Made by a program: the position numbers and the translations under genes
The notes under the pieces: model-generated
Told to the model about the DNA's origin: nothing
What the model saw: only the letters and a program-made list of their open reading frames with translations
Databases searched by the model: none
Shown: positions 1 to 6,407 of the stretch, piece after piece
Numbering within the stretch: the stretch's first letter is position 1
Layout: every line of letters begins with the position of its first letter
Source of the DNA: Pararoseburia sp963661325
GTDB taxonomy: Bacteria; Bacillota; Clostridia; Lachnospirales; Lachnospiraceae
Assembly: GCA_963661325.1 (NCBI GenBank)
Contig: CAVLBP010000068.1
Coordinates: 1 to 12,472 of the forward strand
Length of the DNA: 12,472 nt
Direction of reading: 5' to 3'

Positions 1-123
1 TATGACAAACAAATGCCTCTTTCTGAGACACGACGAATTTTGCTCCAATATTTTCTGTCGATCCACCGCCCAAAACCACCTGATTGCCAGTATCAGCCTC
101 CGTCTATGCGCCTCTATGCCAAC

Positions 124-471
124 CTATTTGGGCTGCTTCTGGTAGTGACGCAGGATCAGTTTGATCTCATCCTTTAGGATGTCCTGTCCTTCCGGTGGAA
201 GGTTGCCACAAGCCTGCAAGATGGCAACGGCGTCATCGGACAAGTCCGGCATAGAATTTTCTGGTGGCCTGTAACCGAGCAGATAGTCGCAGGTCGTGTT
301 GAAATAGGCTGCCATACGCATAAGAATATCGTAACTTGGCTGACGTTTGCCCGAAAGATATCCGCTGAAAGTCGACGGATGAATATGTAAGGATTCACAG
401 ACCTGCTTTTTGCTGGTGTTTTGCAGTTCCATGAGATTGGTGATACGCTCCCCTAACAGCATTGATGACAT
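124..471 (-). CDS. Small XRE-family HTH DNA-binding protein
   Basis: A 115-residue cytoplasmic protein, probably a transcriptional repressor. Residues about 8-66 form a Cro/C1-type helix-turn-helix: an opening helix (GERITNLMELQ), the paired helices KKQVCESLHIHPSTFSGYLSG, and a closing stretch ending in the DYLLGY motif common in this family. The remaining ~50 residues are a short helical tail without a recognisable ligand or protease domain, so this is the small repressor type rather than a LexA/CI-like one. The start is well supported: GAGGAG lies about 9 bases upstream. An 8-bp inverted repeat lies 18-43 bases before the start codon and may be its operator. The SDR gene lies upstream on the same strand with a 113-bp gap, so the repressor probably has its own promoter. 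Its target genes are unknown. Confidence 0.85.
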   Translation of the reverse strand: MSSMLLGERITNLMELQNTSKKQVCESLHIHPSTFSGYLSGKRQPSYDILMRMAAYFNTTCDYLLGYRPPENSMPDLSDDAVAILQACGNLPPEGQDILKDEIKLILRHYQKQPK

Positions 472-488
472 AAGTGCTTCTCCTCGTT

Positions 489-514
489 TATCATTTGTAA
501 TTAAATAAATGATA
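489..514. promoter_or_regulatory. Inverted repeat, candidate operator of the small XRE repressor
   Basis: TATCATTT (489-496) and AAATGATA (507-514) are perfect inverted copies separated by 10 AT-rich bases. The minus-strand reading of the outer arm contains TATCAT, a 5/6 match to a -10 box, 38 bases upstream of the XRE start codon. I see no good -35 at 16-18 bp. A dyad over the likely promoter of an HTH gene fits negative autoregulation; this role is inferred. Confidence 0.45.
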
Positions 515-584
515 GAACAGGAAAATTTGAATTTGCCTGAATTTCACATAACGCATAGTGGGAACGCAAAACGCCACGAGTGAT

Positions 585-1316
585 TTAGATATATCCGCCA
601 TCCATGGAGACGACCTGTCCGGTCAGGTAGGATGGCATCTTTATCATCTGTAGTACTGCCTCTGCGACTTCTTCCGGTCTGGCAAAGCGTCCGGCTGGAA
701 TTTCTGCCTCCAGATCGGTTCGTTCCTCCGGGCTTAGAAAGCCGTTCATGTTGGTATCAATGACACCACAGGCGATGGCATTGACAGCAATCCGGGAGGG
801 TGCCAGTTCTTTTGCCAGAGCTTTTGTGAAAGCGTGGATGCCTCCCTTGGAAGCGGAGTAAGCGACTTCGCAGGAAGCCCCGACATTGCCCCACATGGAA
901 GAAATATTTATGATCCGACCGCTTTGCTTTTGCACCATGGCAGGCACAAATGCCTTGGCAGTGTAAAAGCAGGAGGACAGATTGACGGACAGGATCTGAT
1001 TCCATTCTTCAACCGACATATCGGTCAGGAGTCCGATATGGGAGATGCCTGCATTGTTGATGACGACATCGATCTGTGAAAAATGCGAAAGCATTTCCTC
1101 GGCAACTTTTTTTACAAAAGAAGGATCGCCCATATTTCCGGTAAAGGTCAAAACTTCAATATGCTGCTCGGCGCGTAAGTCATCCGCCAGATCTTCCAGC
1201 ATCTTTTGATTTTTCTGACAGACCAGCCCAAGGTGATAGCCGTCTTTGGCAAGGCTTGTGGCTATGGCGCGCCCGATCCCGCGGGATGCACCGGATACAA
1301 ATGCAACTTTATACAT
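585..1316 (-). CDS. ymfI: SDR-family NAD(P)H reductase, probable EF-P 5-aminopentanone reductase (YmfI-like)
   Basis: A 243-residue classical short-chain dehydrogenase/reductase. The dinucleotide-binding GASRGIG motif is at 9-15, NNAG at 87-90, the catalytic serine near 139-140 (INISS), and the YxxxK pair is Tyr153/Lys157. A close relative is FabG (3-oxoacyl-ACP reductase). The stretch around the active site (SSMWGNVGASCEV), the LAKELAPS segment, and the IDTNMN region resemble, from memory, Bacillus subtilis YmfI, which reduces the 5-aminopentanone group on elongation factor P. There are no fatty-acid synthesis genes nearby, which also argues against the housekeeping FabG. The start has GGAG about 8 bases upstream and a good promoter at 1354-1382. 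The SDR assignment is firm; the choice between YmfI and a FabG paralogue is moderate. Confidence 0.75.
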   Translation of the reverse strand: MYKVAFVSGASRGIGRAIATSLAKDGYHLGLVCQKNQKMLEDLADDLRAEQHIEVLTFTGNMGDPSFVKKVAEEMLSHFSQIDVVINNAGISHIGLLTDMSVEEWNQILSVNLSSCFYTAKAFVPAMVQKQSGRIINISSMWGNVGASCEVAYSASKGGIHAFTKALAKELAPSRIAVNAIACGVIDTNMNGFLSPEERTDLEAEIPAGRFARPEEVAEAVLQMIKMPSYLTGQVVSMDGGYI

Positions 1317-1353
1317 GATCTTTCTCCTTCATAAATAACAAGAAATTTATTTC

Positions 1354-1382
1354 ACTATAACAAAGAGCGGAATAAAGCGCAA
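1354..1382 (-). promoter_or_regulatory. Promoter of the SDR reductase gene
   Basis: On the minus strand, TTGCGC (1377-1382) is followed after 17 bp by TATAGT (1354-1359), preceded directly by TGT, giving an extended -10. It lies about 38 bases from the start codon. The -35 is weak (3/6), so the extended -10 probably carries most of the recognition. Confidence 0.55.
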
Positions 1383-1451
1383 ATACAGGGATATGGCACG
1401 ACTAACTGTATGAACAATTTATAAAATAAATTTTATTTTTCAGAAAACTAC

Positions 1452-1479
1452 TTGTCCTAAAAACGTAATATGTTATAAT
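1452..1479 (+). promoter_or_regulatory. Promoter of hpf
   Basis: TTGTCC (1452-1457), a 16-bp spacer and TATAAT (1474-1479) preceded by TGT form a strong sigma-A-type promoter with an extended -10. A nearly symmetrical A/T tract at about 1421-1440 lies just upstream and could serve as an UP element. The predicted transcript would have a leader of roughly 45 bases. This leader carries two weak inverted repeats (TGATA/TATCA at 1487-1505 and TTCACA/TGTGAA at 1492-1518), the second next to the ribosome binding site. Confidence 0.65.
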
Positions 1480-1533
1480 TGAACCATGATATTCACACGG
1501 TATCAAATATAATGTGAAAAGGGGATGGACATC

Positions 1534-2067
1534 ATGAGAATTACAATCACAGGAAAAAACATTGAACTTACCGATGGACTGAAGGAGGCAGTGACAGAGA
1601 GGCTCTCCAAACTGGAGAAATATTTTGCACCGGAGACTGAGGCGCATGTGACATTGAGCGTAGAGAAGGAGCGCCAGAAGATAGAGGTGACCATACCGGT
1701 CAAAGGCAGCGTTATCCGTGCAGAGCAGGTTAGCAATGATATGTACGTTTCCATTGAGGTTGTTGTGGAGACGATTGAACGTCAGTTAAAGAAATACCGT
1801 AACAAGATTGTGACAAAGCAGCAGAGTGCTGAGAAGTTCTTTGCACAGGAATATTTGGAAAAGGACAGCGGAGAGGATGAAGACGAGATCCGCATCATCC
1901 GTTCCAAGAGATTCGGCATTAAGCCTATGTATCCGGAAGATGCATGCGTGCAGATGGAATTGCTGGGACATGATTTCTTTGTATTCCTGAATGCTGAGAC
2001 CGAGGAAGTCAATGTTGTTTACAAGAGAAAAGGCAATACATACGGCTTGATCGAGCCGGAGTTTTAA
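1534..2067 (+). CDS. hpf: Ribosome hibernation-promoting factor, long form
   Basis: A 177-residue long-form HPF, which binds the 30S subunit and dimerises 70S ribosomes into inactive 100S particles in slow-growing cells. The N-terminal half (1 to about 105) is the S30AE/YfiA fold: it opens with RITITGKNIELTDGLKEAV and has the typical KLEKYF segment. An acidic linker (about 110-122) leads to the C-terminal dimerisation domain with the conserved KRFGIKPMYPEDA, MELLGHDFFVF and VVYKRK..TYGLIEP patterns. An in-frame ATG lies at 1525, but the only ribosome binding site (AAAAGGGG, 1517-1524) touches it. Spacing is right (9 bases) for 1534, which also gives the usual family N-terminus. The gene has its own promoter and no obvious terminator. 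Confidence 0.95.
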   Translation: MRITITGKNIELTDGLKEAVTERLSKLEKYFAPETEAHVTLSVEKERQKIEVTIPVKGSVIRAEQVSNDMYVSIEVVVETIERQLKKYRNKIVTKQQSAEKFFAQEYLEKDSGEDEDEIRIIRSKRFGIKPMYPEDACVQMELLGHDFFVFLNAETEEVNVVYKRKGNTYGLIEPEF

Positions 2068-2122
2068 AGCCTTGCGAATAGCCGTCTGCTTTTGCAAAAT
2101 GCCATTAGGTCTGCGGATTCCC

Positions 2123-2140
2123 GGGATGCTATAATATCCC
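2123..2140 (+). promoter_or_regulatory. Extended -10 promoter framed by an inverted repeat, for the XRE-TPR gene
   Basis: TATAAT (2130-2135) is preceded by TGC, an extended -10; no convincing -35 is present. GGGAT (2123-2127) and ATCCC (2136-2140) form an inverted repeat exactly around the hexamer, and TCCCGGGA (2119-2126) is a palindrome abutting it. CCATTAGG also occurs twice, at 2102-2109 and 2140-2147. A regulator bound here would block RNA polymerase; the HTH protein encoded just downstream is the obvious candidate, by inference. Confidence 0.55.
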
Positions 2141-2161
2141 CATTAGGGGGAGGATGAGCAT

Positions 2162-3091
2162 ATGAAAGAACAATCTATGGGACGGATCCTACGCAGGATC
2201 CGCATAGAGCAGGGGATGACACAGGAAGCATTGGCGGAGGGCATTTGTACCTCCGGTTATTTATCACGCGTAGAAAATGGAAGCCAGATTCCGTCCAGAC
2301 AGATCTATCAGTTATTGATGGAGCGTCTGGGGGAGTCTGGCTATTCTTATGCCTATTGGAAGGAAGAGGAAGAAAAGGAGCAGACCTGCCGCGAACTTCT
2401 GCACGCTTTACAGACCTGGCAGAAGGAGCATGTGGATGAGAAACTCCTGAAATTGCAGAAAATGAAAGGAGCGCAGGATATCCGGGAGCGCCAGTTCTAT
2501 GGCATGGCACATGTGATCTGGCTTTATATGAATGAAGCGATCCCACAGGAAGATTATCTGGGCTGCTGCCGCACCATCTGGGAGAGTGCGGCGCAGGGAA
2601 AGACCAAAAAGCGGCAGGGGATGGATAAGATCCAGTTTGCGGAAATGTCAGAAGTGCAGCTTTGGATCCTCAACAATCTTGCCATCGGACATATGTGGCG
2701 TGGGGAATACCGGGAAAGTGCATCCATCTTACTGCGTCTCTGCCGCTATGGGCAGAAGTCGGCGGGGGATGTGCGCTTGCCCTGGAGTGTGCGGGCGGCG
2801 CTCTGTCACAATATGGCGGTCTGTCTGCTGGAGATGGAAAAGCCCAAGGAAGCCCTGTATTTTTGCGATCAGGCGATTGGGATTCTGCAAAAAGAAGGTG
2901 GACTTTCTTCTGTATTATATGTGCTCCGTTTACAGATGGAAGCCTATCGGATGCTGCAGGATATGGATGCTTATTATCGGGCACAGACCTTGCTGCATCA
3001 CTTGAACCGCCACTTGGTCAAGGAAAAGGGCAGCCGGGAACAGATTGAAAAAAGACTATGGGATAGAAGAACCTTGTTTGTGATTTTTTGA
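2162..3091 (+). CDS. XRE-family HTH regulator with TPR-like C-terminal domain
   Basis: A 309-residue cytoplasmic regulator. The N-terminal 60 residues are an XRE helix-turn-helix, with the motif pair MTQEALAEG...SGYLSRVENG at about 19-40. The rest is all-helical, with at least two or three TPR-like helix pairs between about 165 and 285 (NNLAIGHMWRGEYRESASILL; NMAVCLLEMEKPKEALYFCDQA; a third around MEAYRMLQDMDAYYRAQTLL). This layout matches the Rgg/PlcR/PrgX (RRNPP) style of regulators, where the TPR part binds a small peptide, but similar proteins without a known peptide are common in Clostridia. I found no convincing peptide gene beside it. AGGGGGAGG ends 8 bases before the ATG. It is followed at once by the ddl promoter, whose -35 lies inside this gene. 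Target and ligand are unknown. Confidence 0.85.
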   Translation: MKEQSMGRILRRIRIEQGMTQEALAEGICTSGYLSRVENGSQIPSRQIYQLLMERLGESGYSYAYWKEEEEKEQTCRELLHALQTWQKEHVDEKLLKLQKMKGAQDIRERQFYGMAHVIWLYMNEAIPQEDYLGCCRTIWESAAQGKTKKRQGMDKIQFAEMSEVQLWILNNLAIGHMWRGEYRESASILLRLCRYGQKSAGDVRLPWSVRAALCHNMAVCLLEMEKPKEALYFCDQAIGILQKEGGLSSVLYVLRLQMEAYRMLQDMDAYYRAQTLLHHLNRHLVKEKGSREQIEKRLWDRRTLFVIF

Positions 3092-3102
3092 AATGCTATA
3101 AT
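3074..3102 (+). promoter_or_regulatory. Promoter of ddl-murF
   Basis: TTGTTT (3074-3079, inside the end of the XRE-TPR gene), a 17-bp spacer and TATAAT (3097-3102) with TGC directly before it. The 11 bases ATGCTATAATA are identical to those in the promoter of the XRE-TPR gene. The -10 is strong and extended; the -35 is weak (3/6). Confidence 0.65.
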
Positions 3103-3137
3103 AGGGGCATCATTTTAAGAAAGCAAGGAGTTAAGAT

Positions 3138-4187
3138 ATGAATATCGTAGTTTTGGCAGGCGGACTGAGTACCGAGAGAGATGTATCCTTTAAATCAGGA
3201 GATATGGTTTGCAAGGCTTTGCGTAGTCTGGGGCACAAGGTTTTGCTGCTGGATGTATTTCTGGGTTACCATGATACAGAGGAAGATATTAGCCATATTT
3301 TTGAGCATACAGAAGAAGCAAGCGTGGAGGTGTCAGATATTCCGGAGATAGCACCGGACATTGCGGCGGTCAAGGCTTCCAGGGCAGACCAGTCAGACTG
3401 CTTCTTTGGACCGAACGTGATCGCAATCTGCCGCAAGGCGGATGTGGTCTTTATGGCATTGCACGGCGAGAATGGTGAAAATGGTAAGGTACAGGCGGCT
3501 TTTGACCTGTTTGGCATCCGCTATACGGGAAATGGCTATCTGAGCAGTGCGCTTGCCATGGATAAGGGAATCTCCAAAGAATTTTTAAAGTCTTACGGAG
3601 TTCCTTGCCCACAGGGATTTTCCCTGAGTGTGGAGGAGGCAGACGCACCGAGACAGCCACTGGCTTATCCGTGTGTGGTAAAGCCGGCTTGCGGCGGATC
3701 CTCCATCGGTGTTTCTATTGTACACAATGAGACGGAGTACAAAAAGGCATTAGAGGATGCTTTTGTCTGGGAAGACCAGGTTGTCGTAGAGGATTATATT
3801 CAGGGACGTGAGTTTTCTGTTGGTGTCATTGAGGGCAAGGCTTTGCCGGTCATTGAGATCGCACCGATCCAGGGATTTTATGACTATAAGAACAAGTATG
3901 CAGCAGGCAGTACGGTAGAGACTTGTCCGGCAGATTTACCGGCGGATATTACGGCACAGATGCAGCGCTATGCAGAAATGGTCGTGGAAGCGCTGGGTTT
4001 GGAGACCTATTCCCGTATGGACTTTTTGCTGGGTGAGAAGGATCAGATCTTCTGCTTGGAGGCAAATACACTTCCGGGCATGACACCGACCAGTCTTTTG
4101 CCACAGGAGGCAGCCGTCATAGGCGTAGACTTCCCGGCACTCTGTCAGCAGATCATTGATATCTCACTCAAGAGATTTGAAAAGTAG
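3138..4187 (+). CDS. ddl: D-alanine--D-alanine ligase
   Basis: A 349-residue ATP-grasp ligase that joins two D-alanines using ATP, in the cytoplasm, to supply the end of the peptidoglycan stem peptide. The landmarks are in order: HGENGENG (109-116), the glycine-rich ATP loop KPACGGSSIG (182-191), the omega-loop YDYKNKY (248-254), RMDF (293-296) and LEANTLPGMT (307-316), which holds metal and phosphate contacts. The tyrosine-containing omega-loop fits a D-Ala-D-Ala ligase rather than a VanA/VanC-type D-lactate or D-serine ligase. Residues about 45-90 form an acidic insertion between the first strands, which I believe is usual in related Clostridia. AAGGAG lies 7 bases before the start. murF follows after 13 bases, so the two consecutive pathway steps are co-transcribed. 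Confidence 0.97.
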   Translation: MNIVVLAGGLSTERDVSFKSGDMVCKALRSLGHKVLLLDVFLGYHDTEEDISHIFEHTEEASVEVSDIPEIAPDIAAVKASRADQSDCFFGPNVIAICRKADVVFMALHGENGENGKVQAAFDLFGIRYTGNGYLSSALAMDKGISKEFLKSYGVPCPQGFSLSVEEADAPRQPLAYPCVVKPACGGSSIGVSIVHNETEYKKALEDAFVWEDQVVVEDYIQGREFSVGVIEGKALPVIEIAPIQGFYDYKNKYAAGSTVETCPADLPADITAQMQRYAEMVVEALGLETYSRMDFLLGEKDQIFCLEANTLPGMTPTSLLPQEAAVIGVDFPALCQQIIDISLKRFEK

Positions 4188-4200
4188 AGGTAGACATAGC

Positions 4201-5565
4201 ATGAAAAACATGACATTAGATCAGATCGCACAGGCATTGGGCGGCAGGCTGTATGGCGCAGAGCAATCTGACTTATCCGGCCGCGAGGTGCAAGGCGTTG
4301 TTACTGATAACCGTCAGGTAGAGAAAGATTATCTCTTTATACCGATCCGCGGTGCGCGTGTAGATGGACATTCCTTTATTGGGGACGCTTTTGCAAAGGG
4401 TGCACTTGGCGTTTTATCGGATCATGTCTTAGACGATGCGGCAGGCCCTTACATTGTAGTAAAAGATACCGAGCAGGCACTGAAAGATCTGGCGGCGTAT
4501 TATCGTGGACAGATCGATGCCTATGTCATCGGCATTATCGGCAGTGTAGGAAAGACCAGTACCAAAGAAATGGTTGCATCTGTATTGGGACAGCACTTTT
4601 CGGTCTTAAAGACTCAGGGCAACTTTAATAACGAAATCGGTCTGCCACTGACCCTTTTTCGCATCCGTCCGTCCCACCAGATTGCAGTCGTTGAGATGGG
4701 AATTTCCGATTTTGGCGAGATGGATCGACTGGGAGCCATGGCAAGACCGGATATGGTTATTATGACCAATATCGGACAGTGTCATCTGGAAAATCTGAAA
4801 ACCAGGGATGGCATCCTCAAGGCAAAGACAGAAGTTTTTGCTCATATGCCGGCCAATGGACGCGTTATTTTCAATGGGGATGATGATAAATTACAAACTG
4901 CTGATACCTTGGGCATGGAGACGCATTTCTTTGGTATGCAGGGACAGGAGTTCTCCGGTTCTCATATTGCAGGACAGGTGGATCATGTGGATGCACTGCT
5001 TCATACACCGCAGTGGGAGCATACTGTCAGCATCCCGATCCCGGGAGAGCACAATGTCTATAATGCACTGGCGGCGACCGCAGCAGGCACACTTTTAGGC
5101 TTGTCCGAGCAGGAGATCCTTGCGGGGATAGAGCATGTGGAGACCATAGCCGGACGCAATCACTTTATTCAGGCACATGGCATGACTGTGATCGACGACT
5201 GCTACAATGCCAATCCGGTGTCCATGCGTGCTTCCTTAGAGGTGCTGGGACATGCGGCAGGACGCAAGGTCGCTATCTTAGGAGATATGGGAGAACTCGG
5301 TGAGGATCAGGAGTTGCTTCATTATCAGGTGGGGCAGGCAGTCGTGGAACATGACATTGATCTGCTTTTGACAGTAGGAGGGCTTGCCGGACAGATCACC
5401 CGCTATGTGCAGGAGCATGGAGACAAAACGCAGGCGATCGCCTATGCTGGCAAGGAAGCCCTTTTGGCAGACCTGGATCAGCACATAAAAAAAGGAGACA
5501 CCATTTTGATCAAGGCGTCTCACTTTATGAATTTTACGGAAATCGTAAAAGCAATTACAGAATAA
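4201..5565 (+). CDS. murF: UDP-N-acetylmuramoyl-tripeptide--D-alanyl-D-alanine ligase
   Basis: A 454-residue Mur ligase that adds the D-Ala-D-Ala made by Ddl to UDP-MurNAc-tripeptide, the last cytoplasmic step of peptidoglycan precursor assembly. It has the N-terminal substrate domain (GVVTDNRQV near 33-41), the ATP P-loop GIIGSVGKTST (111-121), TQGNFNNEIG and EMGISDFGEM in the central domain, a TNIGQCHLENL stretch, and the C-terminal domain with YNANP (335-339) and LGDMGELG. The frame is open upstream to 4156 inside ddl, but the ATG at 4201 gives the normal N-terminus and follows the ddl stop, with a weak AGAGGT ten bases upstream. The last 11 bp overlap plsC on the other strand. The segment encoding KKGDTILIKAS also forms the presumed plsC terminator. 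Confidence 0.97.
   Translation: MKNMTLDQIAQALGGRLYGAEQSDLSGREVQGVVTDNRQVEKDYLFIPIRGARVDGHSFIGDAFAKGALGVLSDHVLDDAAGPYIVVKDTEQALKDLAAYYRGQIDAYVIGIIGSVGKTSTKEMVASVLGQHFSVLKTQGNFNNEIGLPLTLFRIRPSHQIAVVEMGISDFGEMDRLGAMARPDMVIMTNIGQCHLENLKTRDGILKAKTEVFAHMPANGRVIFNGDDDKLQTADTLGMETHFFGMQGQEFSGSHIAGQVDHVDALLHTPQWEHTVSIPIPGEHNVYNALAATAAGTLLGLSEQEILAGIEHVETIAGRNHFIQAHGMTVIDDCYNANPVSMRASLEVLGHAAGRKVAILGDMGELGEDQELLHYQVGQAVVEHDIDLLLTVGGLAGQITRYVQEHGDKTQAIAYAGKEALLADLDQHIKKGDTILIKASHFMNFTEIVKAITE
5487..5521 (-). terminator. Intrinsic terminator of plsC, inside murF
   Basis: Read on the minus strand, GAGACGCC (5521-5514) pairs with GGTGTCTC (5502-5495) over 8 bp including one G-U pair, with an 11-base loop, then one C and a run of seven T. 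It starts 33 bases after the plsC stop codon. The same bases encode murF residues Lys-Lys-Gly-Asp-Thr through Ala-Ser. Confidence 0.7.
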
Positions 5566-6289
5566 GATCTTTATCTTCAGAAAGCATATCTGCGATAACA
5601 CTTTGTGTGTAAGCACCGATGTGCTTTTTTTGATCTGCTTCTAACTGATCCGGATAGATCGGCTTGCCATAGTGAAAGACCACAGTCGTCTTTTTGACAA
5701 ATGGCATATGGTTGCGCAGGATCTCATCGGTGCCTGTGATGGCAACTGGGATAATGGCACAACCAGTCTTGGTGGAGATCTTGAAAGTGCCCTCTTTGAA
5801 AGGTGCCATCTGACCAGTCTTGGTACGGGTTCCCTCCGGGAATACAAAGATGGAAATACCACGCTTGATATCATCGATGGCTGCGAGGATCACACGCAGA
5901 CCGTCTCTGGGATTGGTCCGATCCAGAAAAAGGCAATGAAGCCTGCGCATCCATACGCGAAGGAGCGGGATTTTCTCAAGATTATCCTTGGCGATAAATC
6001 CGGTCAGCCCCGGACAGTGTGTATAACCGATCACGACATCAAAGATGCTGCGGTGGTTGCCAATATAGACGACGGCTTCCTCGGCAGGGATATTTTCTGC
6101 ACCCTTGACGATGACATCAGTGCCGCAGATGCCGATGATCGTGGAAAAGACCCACTGCACAATGCGCAGACTGCTCAATTCGGCTCCTTTTTTATTGATC
6201 TTGCCATAAAGCCATTCGATGCCAAGTACAGGAATGCCAACGACTAAAAAGAGAAAGGCAAATAATAATGCCATAATGGCTCGTAACAT
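5555..6289 (-). CDS. plsC: 1-acyl-sn-glycerol-3-phosphate acyltransferase
   Basis: A 244-residue membrane-associated acyltransferase that makes phosphatidic acid from lysophosphatidic acid. It has an N-terminal hydrophobic segment (about 2-25), the catalytic HxxxxD box as His79-Arg-Ser-Ile-Phe-Asp84, the substrate-binding FPEGTR at 150-155, and IPVAITGT further on. The frame extends upstream to an ATG at 6328, but no ribosome binding site precedes that ATG and it lies within the predicted -10 box. The ATG at 6289 has GGAGG 9 bases upstream and gives a typical PlsC start (MLRAIMALLFAFL), so I place the start there. The 3' end overlaps murF by 11 bp, tail to tail. PlsC is usually about 240 residues, as here. 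Confidence 0.95.
   Translation of the reverse strand: MLRAIMALLFAFLFLVVGIPVLGIEWLYGKINKKGAELSSLRIVQWVFSTIIGICGTDVIVKGAENIPAEEAVVYIGNHRSIFDVVIGYTHCPGLTGFIAKDNLEKIPLLRVWMRRLHCLFLDRTNPRDGLRVILAAIDDIKRGISIFVFPEGTRTKTGQMAPFKEGTFKISTKTGCAIIPVAITGTDEILRNHMPFVKKTTVVFHYGKPIYPDQLEADQKKHIGAYTQSVIADMLSEDKDLIL
5611..5631 (+). terminator. Intrinsic terminator of ddl-murF, inside plsC
   Basis: AAGCAC (5611-5616), loop CGAT and GTGCTT (5621-5626) form a 6-bp hairpin continued by T residues to 5631, 45 bases after the murF stop codon. On the other strand these bases encode the plsC residues Lys-Lys-His-Ile-Gly-Ala-Tyr, the T-run being the two lysine codons. Confidence 0.65.
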
Positions 6290-6323
6290 AGTAACCACCC
6301 TCCGTGTCAAAAACTTTTTCTTA

Positions 6324-6352
6324 ATCATAAATCATATATTCCAAAATTACAA
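6324..6352 (-). promoter_or_regulatory. Promoter of plsC
   Basis: On the minus strand, TTGTAA (6347-6352), a 17-bp spacer and TATGAT (6324-6329, 5/6). Transcription would begin near 6317, so the upstream ATG at 6328 would not be in the mRNA, which supports the 6289 start. Its -35 lies 2 bp from the -35 of the divergent lipoprotein promoter. Confidence 0.6.
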
Positions 6353-6354
6353 TC

Positions 6355-6383
6355 TTCATATTTAAAAAGTCGCCGCATATAAT
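6355..6383 (+). promoter_or_regulatory. Promoter of the PrcB-like lipoprotein gene
   Basis: TTCATA (6355-6360, 4/6), a 17-bp spacer and a perfect TATAAT (6378-6383), giving a leader of about 18 bases before the start at 6408. Confidence 0.6.
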
Positions 6384-6407
6384 TTGAAAAAAACCATGGG
6401 GTAATTT

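Noticed and set aside
103..119. Direct repeat TCTATGC with a 10-bp period
   Set aside because: Only two short copies with no associated feature; likely chance.
558..577. A terminator after the SDR gene
   Set aside because: The GTGGG/CCAC stem is short with a long loop and has no T-run on the minus strand.
1525..1533. Upstream ATG of hpf as the start codon
   Set aside because: It touches the AAAAGGGG ribosome binding site, leaving no spacing; the ATG at 1534 fits better.
2099..2134. An 11-codon ORF before the XRE-TPR gene, considered as a signal peptide gene
   Set aside because: It has no ribosome binding site and its end overlaps the promoter -10, so it would not be on that gene's transcript.
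2175..2546. A minus-strand ORF opposite the XRE-TPR gene
   Set aside because: The composition is rich in Ser/Pro/His/Arg as expected from reading a coding gene backwards; it is a shadow.
3138..4187. A vancomycin-resistance type ligase (VanA/VanC-like)
   Set aside because: The omega-loop has the tyrosine pattern of D-Ala-D-Ala ligases and no vanH/vanX/vanT neighbour is present; it is paired with murF.
5672..6247. A 191-codon plus-strand ORF opposite plsC
   Set aside because: It is antisense to a clear plsC, has no family pattern and no suitable ribosome binding site.
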